A stretch of 64,000 bases of DNA from Botrytis cinerea B05.10 (lineage: Eukaryota; Ascomycota; Leotiomycetes; Helotiales; Sclerotiniaceae). Shown in pieces: positions 45,800-57,776 of the stretch. The stretch spans positions 2,666,001 through 2,730,000 of the forward strand of contig NC_037312.1 of the NCBI RefSeq assembly GCF_000143535.2, written 5' to 3'. The notes under the pieces were generated by a model that saw only the letters and a list, made by a program, of their open reading frames with translations, was not told where the DNA came from and ran no database searches. Positions within the stretch are counted from its first letter, which is position 1, and each line of letters starts with the position of its first letter. The translations under genes were made by a program, and so were the position numbers.

Positions 45800-48700
45800 C
45801 ATTGACAGTACAATATTGGTATTTCATTGTCGTTTTCCATCTATTTTACTTTCTCCTGCGAGAATTCGAGGAAAGACCATATAGTGGCATTTCTGTTGGA
45901 TGAAGCCAGGTTAGAAATCTTAGACTTGCACGAATGGAGGGAAAAGATCTCTGTATCCATTTGAAGTTGCTCCCGAATGGTCACAGTTCCATAACAAGAG
46001 AGCTTCAGGTTTTCAAACAACTATGTGTTTTATAGAAGAGAAAGCAATAGAGGGGTATGTCTATTTAGTATAAAGTCCAAAGTCAATATGCTGTTACACC
46101 CAAATTGTAGCTCATAATCACTTTTTAGTATCCCTTGATCAATTGTCCAATTTCGCGAATATAAATACACATCTAGATTCTGTTCTCTGATTCTTCTGTG
46201 TAGGGTACAGCCAGGATTTTTAACCTACGATGGCAGATAGAGAGAAGAACACACATTGCATGCTCAAACATTTTCACGTTTTTAGGTGCGAAAAGCTTGA
46301 GATTATACTTCACCGAAATCTGGACTCTGAAGACAGTGGAGAATGATAGTGAAAATAGAGGTCTAACAATATTAAAAAATTAGAGATGAGAAGGGTTTTT
46401 TACCGGTTTGTGTATTGCATAAGAGGTTGTTTGGTGCAAATAATTCATATAATCATGCTAAGCTACCATTATATCCCGAAAGGTATCTAAATCAAGATTT
46501 AAGTCTGAGTTAACCACTCTCTCCTGATTAGATGATTTATTCAGCCTGAATTTTTGAATGGAAAGCTCTCGTGGGAAAAGTGTGTTTTTATAGTCACTGC
46601 GAGGTGGCTCACTTGAGAAACTGAAAGGATAGTTCGGATAATTTGGTTAGCTTGACTAGTTCTTGGTCCATTATCGTGGTTTGATGTTCGGCTGAGACGT
46701 ATGTTATTTATGTAGAGTATATGAAAGAACCATCTCCGAGGCTGCTATCTTCTCTCCAAAGATATTCTTAGTAAACAACCAGGCTTATTCGATGTTTTTG
46801 ACCAATCTCGCACAGTTCAAGGCTCATAATGTGATGAGTTCACGTCCTTAGGAAAATATATTCAGGCATTTCTTCAACTATTTTCCGACATTCGATCGTA
46901 TCATTCACTACTTTTCTCATTAGAAGGCAGTGATAGTGGAGGAAATCGACAATGTTGAGGCCATAGCAACTAATAACATCGTCATGGGGTTTCATTGTCA
47001 AATCTTGGCCCTAAGATGTGATCGTAATATGGCATGCGCATGGATCAGAACAGAAAGGTGGTACACGGAGATTTACTAAAGCCAGCCATGTTTTGAAATT
47101 CCCGTAATATCACTCAAGTCTGCAAAGAGGAGTTAACCTATCATCTTGGTATACCAGGGTTGTGAGTTTTGAGGTGGAGGATTGTTTCAGTACTCTGATC
47201 ATACTTTTATATATTTCATGAGACTCCAGAGGACACCTAAACAAACTAGAATACATAATTTGCTTGGCAGCATCAGGAAGAGTAAATTCCCATAATCTTG
47301 TTGCCCTTCCCCCGAAATTTCATTTTCTTGTGTACTGGCTATATAATCTGAAATTTCTCAAATAATCCATTAAGCAAGCATGATATTACCTACCAACTTC
47401 ACTTTATGGTGATTAGCTTCTTGGGCAGTCTTAAGAACTTTCTATAGATGTTCGAATTGCTCATCATTTCATTGCGTATGGTCCATGTGTGAGAGAAGAT
47501 TCTCGATAAGCGGCTCATATTGAAGTATTGCTGTTACTTGACAACGTTTTTTGGGCAACAGTTGATGATACTAATGTTGATAATGAGTAATAGTTCAGTG
47601 ACAATCGTACAAGTAATTTATTTGTCTGAATATTTGCTTGTTTCCAACGCTTTATTGTGCAACGAGATTCGCACCCCCAAAAGGCTGACCTGCACCGTTA
47701 ATCCTAGCCAGTTGTTTGGTTGTCATTCTAATATCAATTAAAAATCTTTTTAGAGGACTTGTTCATTTATACCTGCTTGAGATATTCTCTCTTTGAAAGT
47801 AGCATTCGGTTGAGGGGCTACACTCTAATTTCAGGACTTATTTGATCAGTACAATACGATTAAAGGTGGGTATTAAGGCATGAAGATCATCTGTCATGGT
47901 GAATTGACACAAACTATCTTTATCCAAATACTTCTATTCCGATTCATGGGGAAAGAGCTTTTCAATAATTGAAATGGCAGACTAAGCGTGCAACTATATA
48001 CTCCGAAGAGACTAACTTCCAAAACGATTCCATCCTTGTTCTCACATTATGCTCAAGAAGAAATGTGTGACAATGAATGTACAATCAAACAGTGATAACA
48101 ATAAGAAATGATAGCAATTATTAAGAACATCGGTATCCTCTACCAGTTTCGAAAGATCCAAGAGGAATATTGGGGTTTGCTGCGTGCTTGAAATACTGTA
48201 TATATGACCTGTGACTCCGGTGACCTTACTGGTAATTCATGTTCCTGAGCTTTTTTAATCCCTTCTAAGTATTTCAAAGGGTGACTGTCAACTTTCTCAG
48301 TATCATTTTATGTCACAGATCGTGCGGAAAAAACGAACCCATCTAAGAAAAAGACGAAATATCAACTTGCTACTATATTTCTTTCCTAAATTGACTAATT
48401 TTCCAAAGATTTCTATATAAACTTGGAGTATATCGTTAAAAATTGTACTGTATTTGATTCTCATATACAACCAGTTCAAGAATAAGGACTATGGAATGAT
48501 CATTATTTCTTCAAGATACGCTCCCACAGAAAGGTGCAAGAAAGATAGCATACTGAGTTGAGTGAGTAAAATACAAGCTTCTACATACGTAGAATCTCTT
48601 TATCACCAAGTTTTGAAGTGAGACTGATGGAAGTAACTGAGAATGACAGCAATAATGGGGTAGAGAGAATATCTAGCAATGATGACACTGGTTTTGAAAT

Positions 48701-49204
48701 TTGAATTAAACGCTCATACTAGTTCCTCTTTTGAATTTTGAGCTGGCCCAGAAGTTTTATGGTGATTGTGATAGAAAGATCCACGCATATCTTTGTCCAC
48801 ATGCAAACTAATTAGTGATAGTATACAGCATGTCTGTACTGACTCGAATAAGAGACAAGAGGGGCCTTTATACTTTCAATGTATGAAATGAGACGTTTTG
48901 AGAATTGGACACGAAATAAATCATGTTTTCAAAGATCATCGAAATATTAAATTCGCCTCTAAAACTGTGAAGGAAGAGGAATTGTCATTCATGAAGGCCA
49001 GATGCTGGAATCGCTTCAGCAAAAGCAATTTAGAGGCAATTTAGTGGTGTTTCCGGCTTCACATCAACGTATCTAGTTTGAAGTATCATAGAGATACTAG
49101 GATTTTCAGACATTTGTTCAGATTTTAAAGTGAAATAGCAAAGAGTGTTTAGAATTGACGACATGATGAAATGAGAAAATGTAAGTTGATAGACGATAAC
49201 AATA
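45800..49204. other. Gene desert with possible decayed coding stretch at 46720-47080
   Basis: About 3.4 kb with very few open frames of 60 codons or more. One plus-strand frame between about 46722 and 47078 is protein-like over three open stretches separated by two TAG and ended by TAA, all of which could arise from CAG or CAA by C-to-T change in CpA (the RIP context). A neighbouring frame is also open at the 5' end, so this is weak. No transposon ends, inverted repeats or RNA genes were recognised. Confidence 0.25.
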
Positions 49205-49445
49205 ATGAATTTTGACAACACAACTGTAACAACAACCAAGACTGAGAATTATGGTAAGAGCGACCTTTGTCTAAATCGAACGTGTAAGTCTGATCGCAGG
49301 TGTTGATCGGGGAAATGTACAGCGAAAACGAAAACTAGAAACTGTAATAGATCAATCAACCTCGAGCGCGAAGCCGGGCGCAAGGACGGATGACTACTCT
49401 TCCTATCATGTCGATCAAATGTTTCTATACATCTTCTTTCTCTAG
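49205..49445 (+). CDS. Possible small two-exon gene, 64 residues
   Basis: ATG at 49205, exon 49205-49253, a 46-bp candidate intron (GTAAGA donor, CTGAT near the acceptor, GCAG end), exon 49300-49445 with stop TAG. The joined protein is hydrophilic (Thr/Asn-rich start, RKRK basic patch, Ser/Ala/Asp-rich middle) with a short hydrophobic end (MFLYIFFL). The intron is at the lower size limit and its branch motif lies very close to the 3' end. No family is recognised. It may be a remnant or chance. Confidence 0.2.
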
Positions 49446-52183
49446 ACATCCCTAATTTCGCTTCGTGAAAAAAGACTAGCAACTGAGGATAACGGGGTAA
49501 ATATTTAAAAAATAAGCGAGCGACAATACACTTTGTGTCTTTAGTCCTAAGACATATTTTAGTTTAATGACGGCTCCTAGTTTTGAATATTGTATCTACA
49601 TGTGTAAGAATTAGAACATACGTCTGTGTATCTCACTGGATATTATTGACACGGTAATTTCCAAGTACATTGATAATAAAGTCCTCACAATAATACGCGA
49701 AAATAAAACAGAGGAATGAATAGCGAAACAACACCTCGTGCCGTAATGTCAAAATAGAAAATTGCAATACCGTGGATGACAAGCTAAATTCGCATGTCAA
49801 TGATAATACACTGAAGTCTACAACTTTTGAATCTATGACATGGCATCCCCTTTCGTCTCAGCTCCTGAACATGGGTGTACTTGTTGCTTTCTAGGATTTC
49901 TTGATCTAACTACGCCAGTCTATCTACTAAATTTATACGTTGCTTCTTCTTCCTTTGCAATCGCCGCTCAAAGAAAATGATACAGTTGACCAGATTTCAT
50001 ATAGTGCAATGTTGTATATCTAGCATATAGGTTAGTAATTCCGTATTTACGACCTATATAATCTCTCAGATGTAACTTCTCTGGCCTGAAAAGATCCAAA
50101 ACATTCACGTACTATCGAACGCATCGAATGGTGTGAGCTCTCGATTCGACGATGGCAGTATTTTTTCGAATTCTATGTTTATATTGGTATCAGGATTCCG
50201 CGTAGTTGAGATGATCGAGAAACAATTTCAAGTTCACTCCCATTCAAGATAGAATCGACAACGATTTCAAAATTATATCGACAATGTCAAGTCATCTTTT
50301 TGATGACAATAATAACAGAACATACACAAGAACTGCAGATCTTAACAAAGGCAACCCCCAAAAACCACATCAGCACACGGTATCAAGCACAAAACATTCT
50401 AAATGCACACCAGAATTATTACCACACACCCTGAATACTATGGTACCCAATACATCACGATTTGGATTGCAGAGAGTCAGAATGAGAGGAGCTTTTGATA
50501 TCCTCCCATTGTCCAGAAAATCAGAAGCGAGATGTACGATACAGCACGTAGTATTCCCTTGACATAACCGCAAGCAAGGCTTGAAAAAAAGTCCCACCCT
50601 CGTAGTATATAAGCCCCCATAATTTCTCTATTTTGCTTTATTTCACAACACACACTGATTCTTATTGCAGCCCCGAATGATCCTCCCGTGAGTTCTGAAA
50701 CAATCAAACATTTCCAAACTCGAGTTTTGATATTAGACTAATACCTAACACCCCAGAGAAACCTCAACCTACGTCAAGTGGTCCCTAGTGAATGCAAAAA
50801 TAAAAACAATCTTTCATAATTGACAGCAAAACCCCTCAATCCAAGCGAGCGAGACTTACCAACCGCGACAGTGATAGATAGGGACAGGTATACTATTATC
50901 AGCGAAACCCCATCATTCCCACCATCGCCGCAAAACTCCCTAGAACATAAAACAAACTCTCCTCGTATAACCAGCAGCGTAATAGATATCCGCCCTACCA
51001 CAAATTGCCACTCACCAATCCCCAGAGGTCGCATAGATAGTTCGTTTTACCTGCACACACAGAGAAAGGAAAGTGATACTAATAAATTAACAAACTTATT
51101 TATATCCTCCCCATCCCACCAAACCCAAACCCATCCGCCTCCTCCCCCCTCCACTCTTTCTCGCAAGCCATCGATTCACTCCACTTCTCAAGACCCAATT
51201 GTCACAATCCCAGTATAACTGATCCAAAAACTACTGAAATCCATCACGCCCAAACATCCAAATACTCCCATCCCTTTCCCTTTCCCTTTCCCTTTCCCAT
51301 GCTCCGATGAAAAGACCATAACCTACTTATAAACATGTTCAACTTTTCATTTTCTTTCATATATCCAACACGAAACGAATCTCCAATACCCACGCATCCA
51401 TCCAAATCCACGACGCAACATACAAAGCATAACAAACCATACGAAGCTAAAACACTTGAAACACATGCCCTCAAATATATAAAGTTCTCTTTCACATCCA
51501 GATCCATATCCCCAATAGATCTCTAATTCTCCCCAAATCTCCTATCCCTTCAATCCCAATCCCCAACCCAATCTCTAACATCGAAATATCATACAATACA
51601 ACCACAACCACAATCACAACCATAATCACAACCCCCCGCACCAATACACAAACTCAAACACAAACCATAAGAATTACCTTATTAGTACCAATCTAAAGAT
51701 AGAAAGAGGATTAAACATCCCAGGAAGTAATAGCTATTAGTAGATAGTAAAGCATATTTATACACTTAAATATATTTAACAAACCTAACACATCAATCCC
51801 ACAATCCCCTCTGCAATCCAATAGGAAGACACAAAAAACCCAAAACCCAAAAGACAAAAAAACAAAAAAACAAAAAAAAAGAGTTGAAATAGAAATACTA
51901 CTCCATTCCCAACCTCTCATTCCACAAATTCCACAAATTCCACAAATCAAACACATCACATCATACACAAATACGAATAAAGCTCAATCATTCACCAACT
52001 CAAATCCCCTCTTTTCTATTCATTAACTCGAATAATCATCTCTCTTCTTCTTCTATCTAGCCAGCTATGCGGGAATCTACTCTGTAAACATAAAATCTTC
52101 CTATCAAACACATTCGCACTTTGAGTATTATTCATCCTCTTCTCCAATCAAAATTTTTCTCCCCTATCCATCCAAGACAAGCT
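49446..52183. other. Gene-poor region ending in a C/A-rich block
   Basis: From 49446 to about 50280 nothing is supported. From about 50280 to 52000 the plus strand is again C/A-rich and G-poor. It contains a ccctttccctttccc hexamer run (about 51273-51300) and cacaac units near 51602-51630. A 132-codon open frame at 50820-51218 is Ser/Pro/Thr-rich, starts at TTG and fails to join in frame to a plausible upstream exon at about 50675; it was not called. Confidence 0.4.
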
Positions 52184-54297
52184 CTACAACTTAGCCTTGG
52201 CTGGTTCCAAAGTAGGCATCAAGAGATCTCTAATATCTCCCGCTGCCTCATTGAGATAAAAGCTCATTCTTTCCGAACCTAGTCCCTTAGATACGACGTT
52301 GAATTGGATACTATTTCGTAATGTTAGCTTGTATTTCTCTAGTATAGATATTTTAGAGAGAAAAAGAAATTCGAGGAAAAACATACCTGTTCTCATTAAT
52401 CATATAAGCGATTCCCCAGCCATCATCCACCACCTGACTCCATCCATATCCATTAAAGTATTCCGAACTCAACTGAGAACTCGAAATGAACCATTTACTG
52501 CTGTATCCATAAGTAGGATCCTGGTAGATGGCTGGAAGTTCCTCTCCCGGCTCCAATAATTTCTTTAATCCAAACAAATGACGATCAACACCCTTTCCAT
52601 CACTAGCAGCGGTGATGTATTCCACATGCGAGTTAATAGCAGCGCGGAAAGCAGCAACAGCTTTAGAAGGCTCGACAGTATGATCAGAAATAGCTTTACA
52701 GAAAGCAACAGAGTCATCAGAGACGGAACGACATGTTTCAGTGCGACCTTGTTGGAAACGACGAGTTGCTGCACTTTCGTATGTAGGTCTGTTTTTACCG
52801 TACATCTTGAAATAAGCGAGTTGGATAATCATTTGAACGTAGGCGTCAGGTGAACATTTGAATTTCTTGATGAGACCTTTGCCATAACCTTGATAGGCTT
52901 GTACGCGGAGTTCGTGAGCGGCAATGACTTCGTTGAAATCTTTAGTCGCACGCTCGATTTCTGATTGGACCTCCTTTGTGATATGGAATTTGAGAGGTGT
53001 AGGATCGGGGAGGTTAGAGCGGATGGAGGGATCGGAGAAATCGAGTTTGTTGTTGAAGATGACTTCGTTTACGTAGTCGTTCAAACGATGGGTAGGTGTT
53101 CCGTCCATCATGGAATGTTCACCCATGAAACCGGATGTACCATTATCGTTGATGATGAATTGGAGAGGCTTATCAAACCAACGGTTTGCGCCATCACCGT
53201 GCCAGTATTGATGGGCTCTTTCTTCGAGGGTGACTGGGGAAGCATCATCCAAGCAAACAACGAATGAAGCAGATTCAATGTCTTTGAGAATCTTGGCGTT
53301 TGATGGGTTTGCCTTGAGAAGGACTTCACGAGCATCAGTCCAGATATCGCGGTTTTCCGATGTAAGGATTCCGACTGCTGGCGTCTTCTCGGCTTTCTCA
53401 TAGATACGCTTGAATTGTTGTTCCAACTCAGAAGTATTCAATTGATTTCCATCAACTTCGTGCATAACCTTGAAGAATTGATTCTTTCGAATGACCAAAA
53501 TATGTTTATTCTCCTCCGCAGCATATTTGACTGGGTGATCTGCTGGCTTCGAGGGAACTCTGCTGGCGTTGAACATCCATTGATAACTTTCCATAGAAAT
53601 TGGGAGCTTCTTCATGTACTCTGGTTCCAAAGTTCCACTATCCACCTGTTTCTTGAATTCCAAAACTGCAGTACTAATTGCAGCAGCTCTCTTGGATGGA
53701 TCGCGCCGCCTTCTATCATCTCGGTGAGAATAAAAGTAGCTGACATATGGAACAACTGGATCTCTGTAGCTCAAATATGCTGCATCGTTCCACCATTCAT
53801 AAATCCAATTCTTGTGTTTAGGATCTTCTCGACGAGCAAGTAACTTCTCTTGAAGTTTGCTACCAATTCCACCTGGCTTTATAAATTCCTGAACAGCTTT
53901 TGTGGTGTTTTGCAATTCGGAGGAGGTAAGCAAGGGGTGAACCGATTTGAGGTATCGAACAGCTGTTTCTTCCAAGGTAGGAACTGGAAGTTTTGGGAGT
54001 GATTCCTCGAATCGTAGCATAGGGCCTTTGGTTGAATCTTCCTTATAGCCTGTTATCCAATATTATCAGCGATTGAGTCCTTGGTAGCGGGGCGCAAGGG
54101 GAATGTATTCGTACCTGCTGGAAGAGAGCTATTGCTCCGCGAATTTGCTGGTGCCATACCTAGAGTCTGCAAAAACTCGTTAGCTTTCGAATCCCGCACA
54201 AAAGGTCATGTAAACATACTCTTGACACTCTTGTAGACGTAAAACTATTTCTGAGCACCGGAGACTGAGTACGACCTTTTGCCAACAACTTCAACAT
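52184..54297 (-). CDS. Carnitine O-acetyltransferase, mitochondrial and peroxisomal
   Basis: Four exons (54297-54220, 54166-54115, 54049-52387, 52310-52184) give 639 residues; all joins keep frame (VSR/TLGMAP, PAG/YKEDSTKGP, NENS/IQFNV). It is a choline/carnitine acyltransferase that reversibly moves acetyl groups between CoA and carnitine so they can cross organelle membranes. Catalytic His355 lies in GFMGEHSMMDGTPTHR. YVSYFYSHRDD and QGRTETCRSVS are family motifs for substrate and carnitine binding. The first exon encodes a basic, acid-free mitochondrial presequence (MLKLLAKGRTQSPVLRNSF). A second in-frame Met (MAPANS, residue 30) would start a form without it. The C-terminus is AKL, a peroxisomal PTS1. 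This is the CAT2/AcuJ arrangement. Three CCTCGG motifs lie upstream. Confidence 0.94.
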
Positions 54298-54502
54298 ACC
54301 AACGACGTTTCCTTGAAACGGGGAGAAGAGAAGAGAGATTTAATGTGGATGGAAATTAAAGAGAGATTCTGCTTGTGAAAAGTAGCAGGGAGCTGGCAGA
54401 TTATGGCTTCTTTTAGATAGAGTTATGGTTAGTTGCTAATTACATACATAAATACGTAGATTTGGCCTTGGGCTCGGGATCAATGAAACATGAAGCGAGT
54501 AC

Positions 54503-54508
54503 CGAGGC
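54503..54508 (-). promoter_or_regulatory. CCTCGG fatty-acid response motif (FarA/FarB type), proximal
   Basis: The plus strand reads CCGAGG, so CCTCGG lies on the CAT2-coding strand, 206 bp upstream of its ATG. CCTCGG is the core bound by the FarA/FarB Zn2Cys6 regulators that induce beta-oxidation and acetyl-carnitine genes in Aspergillus. Confidence 0.45.
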
Positions 54509-54529
54509 AAAAAAAGAGGAAGCTAAACC

Positions 54530-54587
54530 CCCACAATGTTACCACTTTGTACCGTTCCAACATACCAGAATGCCGCAAACACCCCAC
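54530..54587 (-). promoter_or_regulatory. Two CreA-type sites (CCCCAC) upstream of CAT2
   Basis: CCCCAC occurs at 54530-54535 and 54582-54587; its complement GTGGGG fits SYGGRG, the carbon catabolite repressor consensus. Two closely spaced sites are what functional CreA targets usually show. Repression by glucose is plausible for this gene but not proven by sequence. Confidence 0.3.
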
Positions 54588-54604
54588 AATATACTTGAAA
54601 ATCC

Positions 54605-54610
54605 CCTCGG
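54605..54610 (+). promoter_or_regulatory. CCTCGG fatty-acid response motif, middle
   Basis: An exact CCTCGG, 308 bp upstream of the carnitine acetyltransferase start codon, on the strand opposite to the gene. Far-type sites act in either orientation. Confidence 0.45.
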
Positions 54611-54809
54611 TCGCATTGAACATTTTCATTGTGGAGAAATTTCGGTCGATTGCTCAGCTAAAGTGATGATGATGAGTCCTGGTGGGTGGTCCATTGTCGG
54701 AATGAATCATGAGAGACTTCCACAGCTATCCCGTCTTCACTCACCCGACGACACGTTCTCCAAAAAGGGGGTGATAGACTGCCCGTATGTATCTACGACT
54801 CGTGTACAT

Positions 54810-54815
54810 CCTCGG
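54810..54815 (+). promoter_or_regulatory. CCTCGG fatty-acid response motif, distal
   Basis: An exact CCTCGG, 513 bp upstream of the start codon. It is the third copy in about 310 bp; for a random sequence of the 520 bp upstream region, both strands, about 0.25 copies would be expected. Confidence 0.42.
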
Positions 54816-55760
54816 CCGTCCGGAAAGGAACGTTGAAAATATCAAAAGTATCATTTGACCCCCTCAAAGAAGACAGATGCTTTTGCTCATAGATGCTGCG
54901 CCATCGTCGGAGATATCATTATCAGAAATGAGATTTAACATGTGATCTGTTTCAAAGCCATCTTGTCAGCACCACCACTGTTGCTCGTCTATTCAAAGTT
55001 CCGAGGGTGATGTTGCCGACTTTAGCGATCTCTTCCATTATGAAGACGCAGTCATATCTCTCTATCTGAAGGGAAACTTTCTTACCAAACATGTTAATTC
55101 CATGAATGGGGGCAAGCCTCCAAACCCCCACAGCTCGCTGCGCTCGGAATTTCCCTATAATGATAACCTGGGTATGTGATATGACGAACCATAGAAAGAC
55201 TAATAGACGCGTTTTCCGCCTTCGATTTCCTCCTTCCTCCACTCATTCAGTACATTTATAAATTCTTAAACCGCATGATCCCTCACACGCTAAGCTTTGG
55301 GGCTATTTATATATACATGTAGATATACGTCCCTTTCAAATAGTCTGCCTCCACGGCAGTGGCTCTCGGAGAGCCAGCGGAGCGTCATTCAATGATTTTT
55401 GTACAAAGATCAATGTTGGTTTCCCTATCGGTATAACAAAGTACAGTGATGAAAAGATCTGCTCTGTCCTCCGCTTCCCCTATGCAGCACCCGCAATTCT
55501 CCCAGAGACTCAGCGGGGCCTCATTCAAGCAGTTATAGTATGAAATTGTATCGGCTTGGAGTATCGGCGATAGCCTGAGATTATGATTTGAGAATTTGTT
55601 TCATTTAGTAACCCATTTTCATGCATGTACCGATCTTATCCCCTCTACGTTTTCGGGTGTATAATACAATATCTTCATACATATCACATCATTCGTTGAC
55701 TACTAGGTATTTCCAGCCCTCCCTCACCACATCCACCTGATCTTAATATTCCTTCTTCCA
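54816..55760. other. Intergenic region, CAT2 upstream to uS4m 3' end
   Basis: About 0.95 kb. No supported gene. The part next to 55760 is the uS4m 3' UTR. Two short similar words (tctcggagagccagcggagcg near 55365, and cccagagactcagcgg near 55500) hint at a diverged duplication but are too short to call. A plus-strand open frame at 54462-54836 begins at TTG and overlaps the CAT2 promoter motifs, so it was not called. Confidence 0.4.
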
Positions 55761-57195
55761 CTATCTCCTCCTCAAATACCAATTATGTGCCAGCTGCAAC
55801 AATTCCATAGAAAATGGACTAGGTACTTCACTCATCCCTGGTCTTGCTACTGGGTGTCTGAGATAAACCGCACTACAAATCTTCTGATTGACCTCTAGAT
55901 ACCTAGGAATAAATGCAAAAGCACTCATGTAAGGTCTTGGTTGCCAAGGAGTCATGTATGGTTTCGATTCATCAATTGGATTTTCTCTCGCACGTTGAAT
56001 CGCCAATTTCAATTTTTCTTGGTAATCAGGTGTGTCTTCTGCGTTGATGACTGCGGGAGTTTCTGAAGCAATCGTTTCCAAATCTTCGGATTTGGCTAGT
56101 TTAGTGGTGTAGGAGTTGAGCATGGAGTTTAAGTCTGCAATGGATTTGCGGTTTAGCTGGGAGAGGATGGCTCGAATTTCACGCTTGAGTTTGCGGAGGG
56201 CGGTCTTGCGTTTGCCGGATGGAGCATTTTTGCTGTCGGTTAAAAGAACGTCGGCGTGTTCTTGAAGAGTGCGGAATTCCATGCGAAGGGTTTCTTTTTG
56301 CTCTTTTTCTTTGGATTCAGGAGTTTCTATAGGAGTTGCGACTTCACCACCTTCGGTTTCAGCTTTTGCAGCTGCCTCCTTTTCTCTTTTGGCGGCAAGA
56401 TTTTTTGCTTTTTGATCATTCATTGCGCGGAGAGATCTTCTGAGTCCTCGACCACTTTTGATTTGGTCTGCGGTTTTTGGGGCGCCAGTTGCGAAGAGAA
56501 CTCTCTCAACATCCACTTGAAACATATCTCCTGGATTTAAAAGATATCCTGGGTATGACATCTGATATTGTGTGAGTAAATAGTAGATTCTAGCCCCGGA
56601 CATCATCGATTCCATACCTTCTTTCCATTGACCTTGACCTTTCCGTGAACGACGAACTGCCTGGCTTGTCTCGCACTGCTTGCGAATAGCGCTCTGAATA
56701 TAGCTGTATCCAACCGTCTTTCGATAGGTGCGTAAACCATGGACATATAAGGTATTTGATTCTTGTTGAACTGTGGACGAGAAGAACTGTTCAGCTGTTC
56801 CACCCCGGATCCTCGTCCAGCAGCCAGCTCTGAACCATCGTGCTCAGCTAAATATCTATGATCCATAGGAATGACCGCTTTTGCTCTCGGCCTGAACATT
56901 CTCGACCATTGCCCCTCTCGAATTTGTTCTCCATGATATGCTCGACTTATCGACTTCGCTTTCCATTTTTGTTGAAAGAATGTGACACCTTCCGGCCTTG
57001 GCTTATATCTTGAAAGATTGTATAAATTGATTTTGTTCCATGTCTGACGGATTTTCTAAGGGAAGAATAGAAGGATTAGCCCATTGTGTCCCTTGATCGT
57101 GTAGAGTGAGTGCATTGTAGGGCGGGGAAGGACAATTTTCAGGAAGCAGAATTCTCACATACCACTTTCTTCAGCTGGTGAAATCTTGACCTCAT
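55761..57195 (-). CDS. NAM9: Mitochondrial small ribosomal subunit protein uS4m (NAM9)
   Basis: Three exons (57195-57163, 57055-56618, 56561-55761) give 423 residues. The first coding exon is only 33 bp ([11 protein letters not shown]), joined in frame to [20 protein letters not shown]. The S4 RNA-binding fold is clear: [37 protein letters not shown], continued across intron 2 into [16 protein letters not shown]. uS4m nucleates assembly of the mitochondrial small subunit. The long central insert (charged, Ala/Lys/Glu-rich, about residues 190-330) and C-terminal FIPRYLEVN...[14 protein letters not shown] motif are typical of fungal Nam9. The basic N-terminus serves as import signal. The gene is divergent from La with 581 bp between starts. 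Confidence 0.9.
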
Positions 57196-57776
57196 GATTA
57201 ACTGTATATGAGGTGGTCGTCGCTCAATATAATAAGCTTGAATAAAGAATCAATTTCACGACGATGATGTTGAAATTCATCAATCCTCGAAATGAAAAAA
57301 GTACGCTAATGACACTAGCGTGGACCTTTTTAGTTTTCCAGCTGCGAAAAAAAATTGACCATACAAATTAATTTTCTATCACTGTCGAAGCTTCTTCCAA
57401 AACCTTTTAAGCTCTTGAATTGCATTAGACATTTGGAAATTCTACATCAATTTTCTACAACGACATTTTACAAGCTTTTACTCAGCATTCATATCTTTGA
57501 TCGATCTCCACTGAGGTTTATCAATTTACTTGATAACTTCTCTCACAAGATTGTCAGCCTCTTCAAGGGTCGCGCATCACTTTTTTTATCTGACTCTTTC
57601 CCCCGCCTTGTTCGCCTTATCGAGTCACTCAAGACGAGTTTTATCTATCTGGATCCTAAAATAAGAATCTACAGTAAGCTCCAATTGATAAATCATTGTC
57701 GCAATTACTCATTCGATTTTTCTAGCTACATTTACATACAAAAATACATTAGTTGCGCAACTTTTCGCAAACAATC
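57196..57776. promoter_or_regulatory. Shared divergent promoter, uS4m / La
   Basis: Sequence between the two start codons. The half near La is T/C-rich on the plus strand, like a 5' leader, and contains an open frame (57355-57846) that only reflects lack of stops. No TATA box was identified. Both genes serve RNA and protein synthesis, so co-regulation is plausible but inferred. Confidence 0.45.

Noticed and set aside
50820..51218. 132-codon Ser/Pro-rich open frame, possibly an exon
   Set aside because: TTG start; joining to the candidate exon near 50675-50691 through its GTGAGT donor gives the wrong phase; composition is that of the C/A-rich block.
54462..54836. 124-codon plus-strand open frame
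   Set aside because: TTG start and overlap with the CAT2 upstream region; no domain recognised.
55350..55520. Possible diverged direct repeat near the uS4m 3' flank
   Set aside because: Shared words are only about 10-12 bp and not collinear enough.
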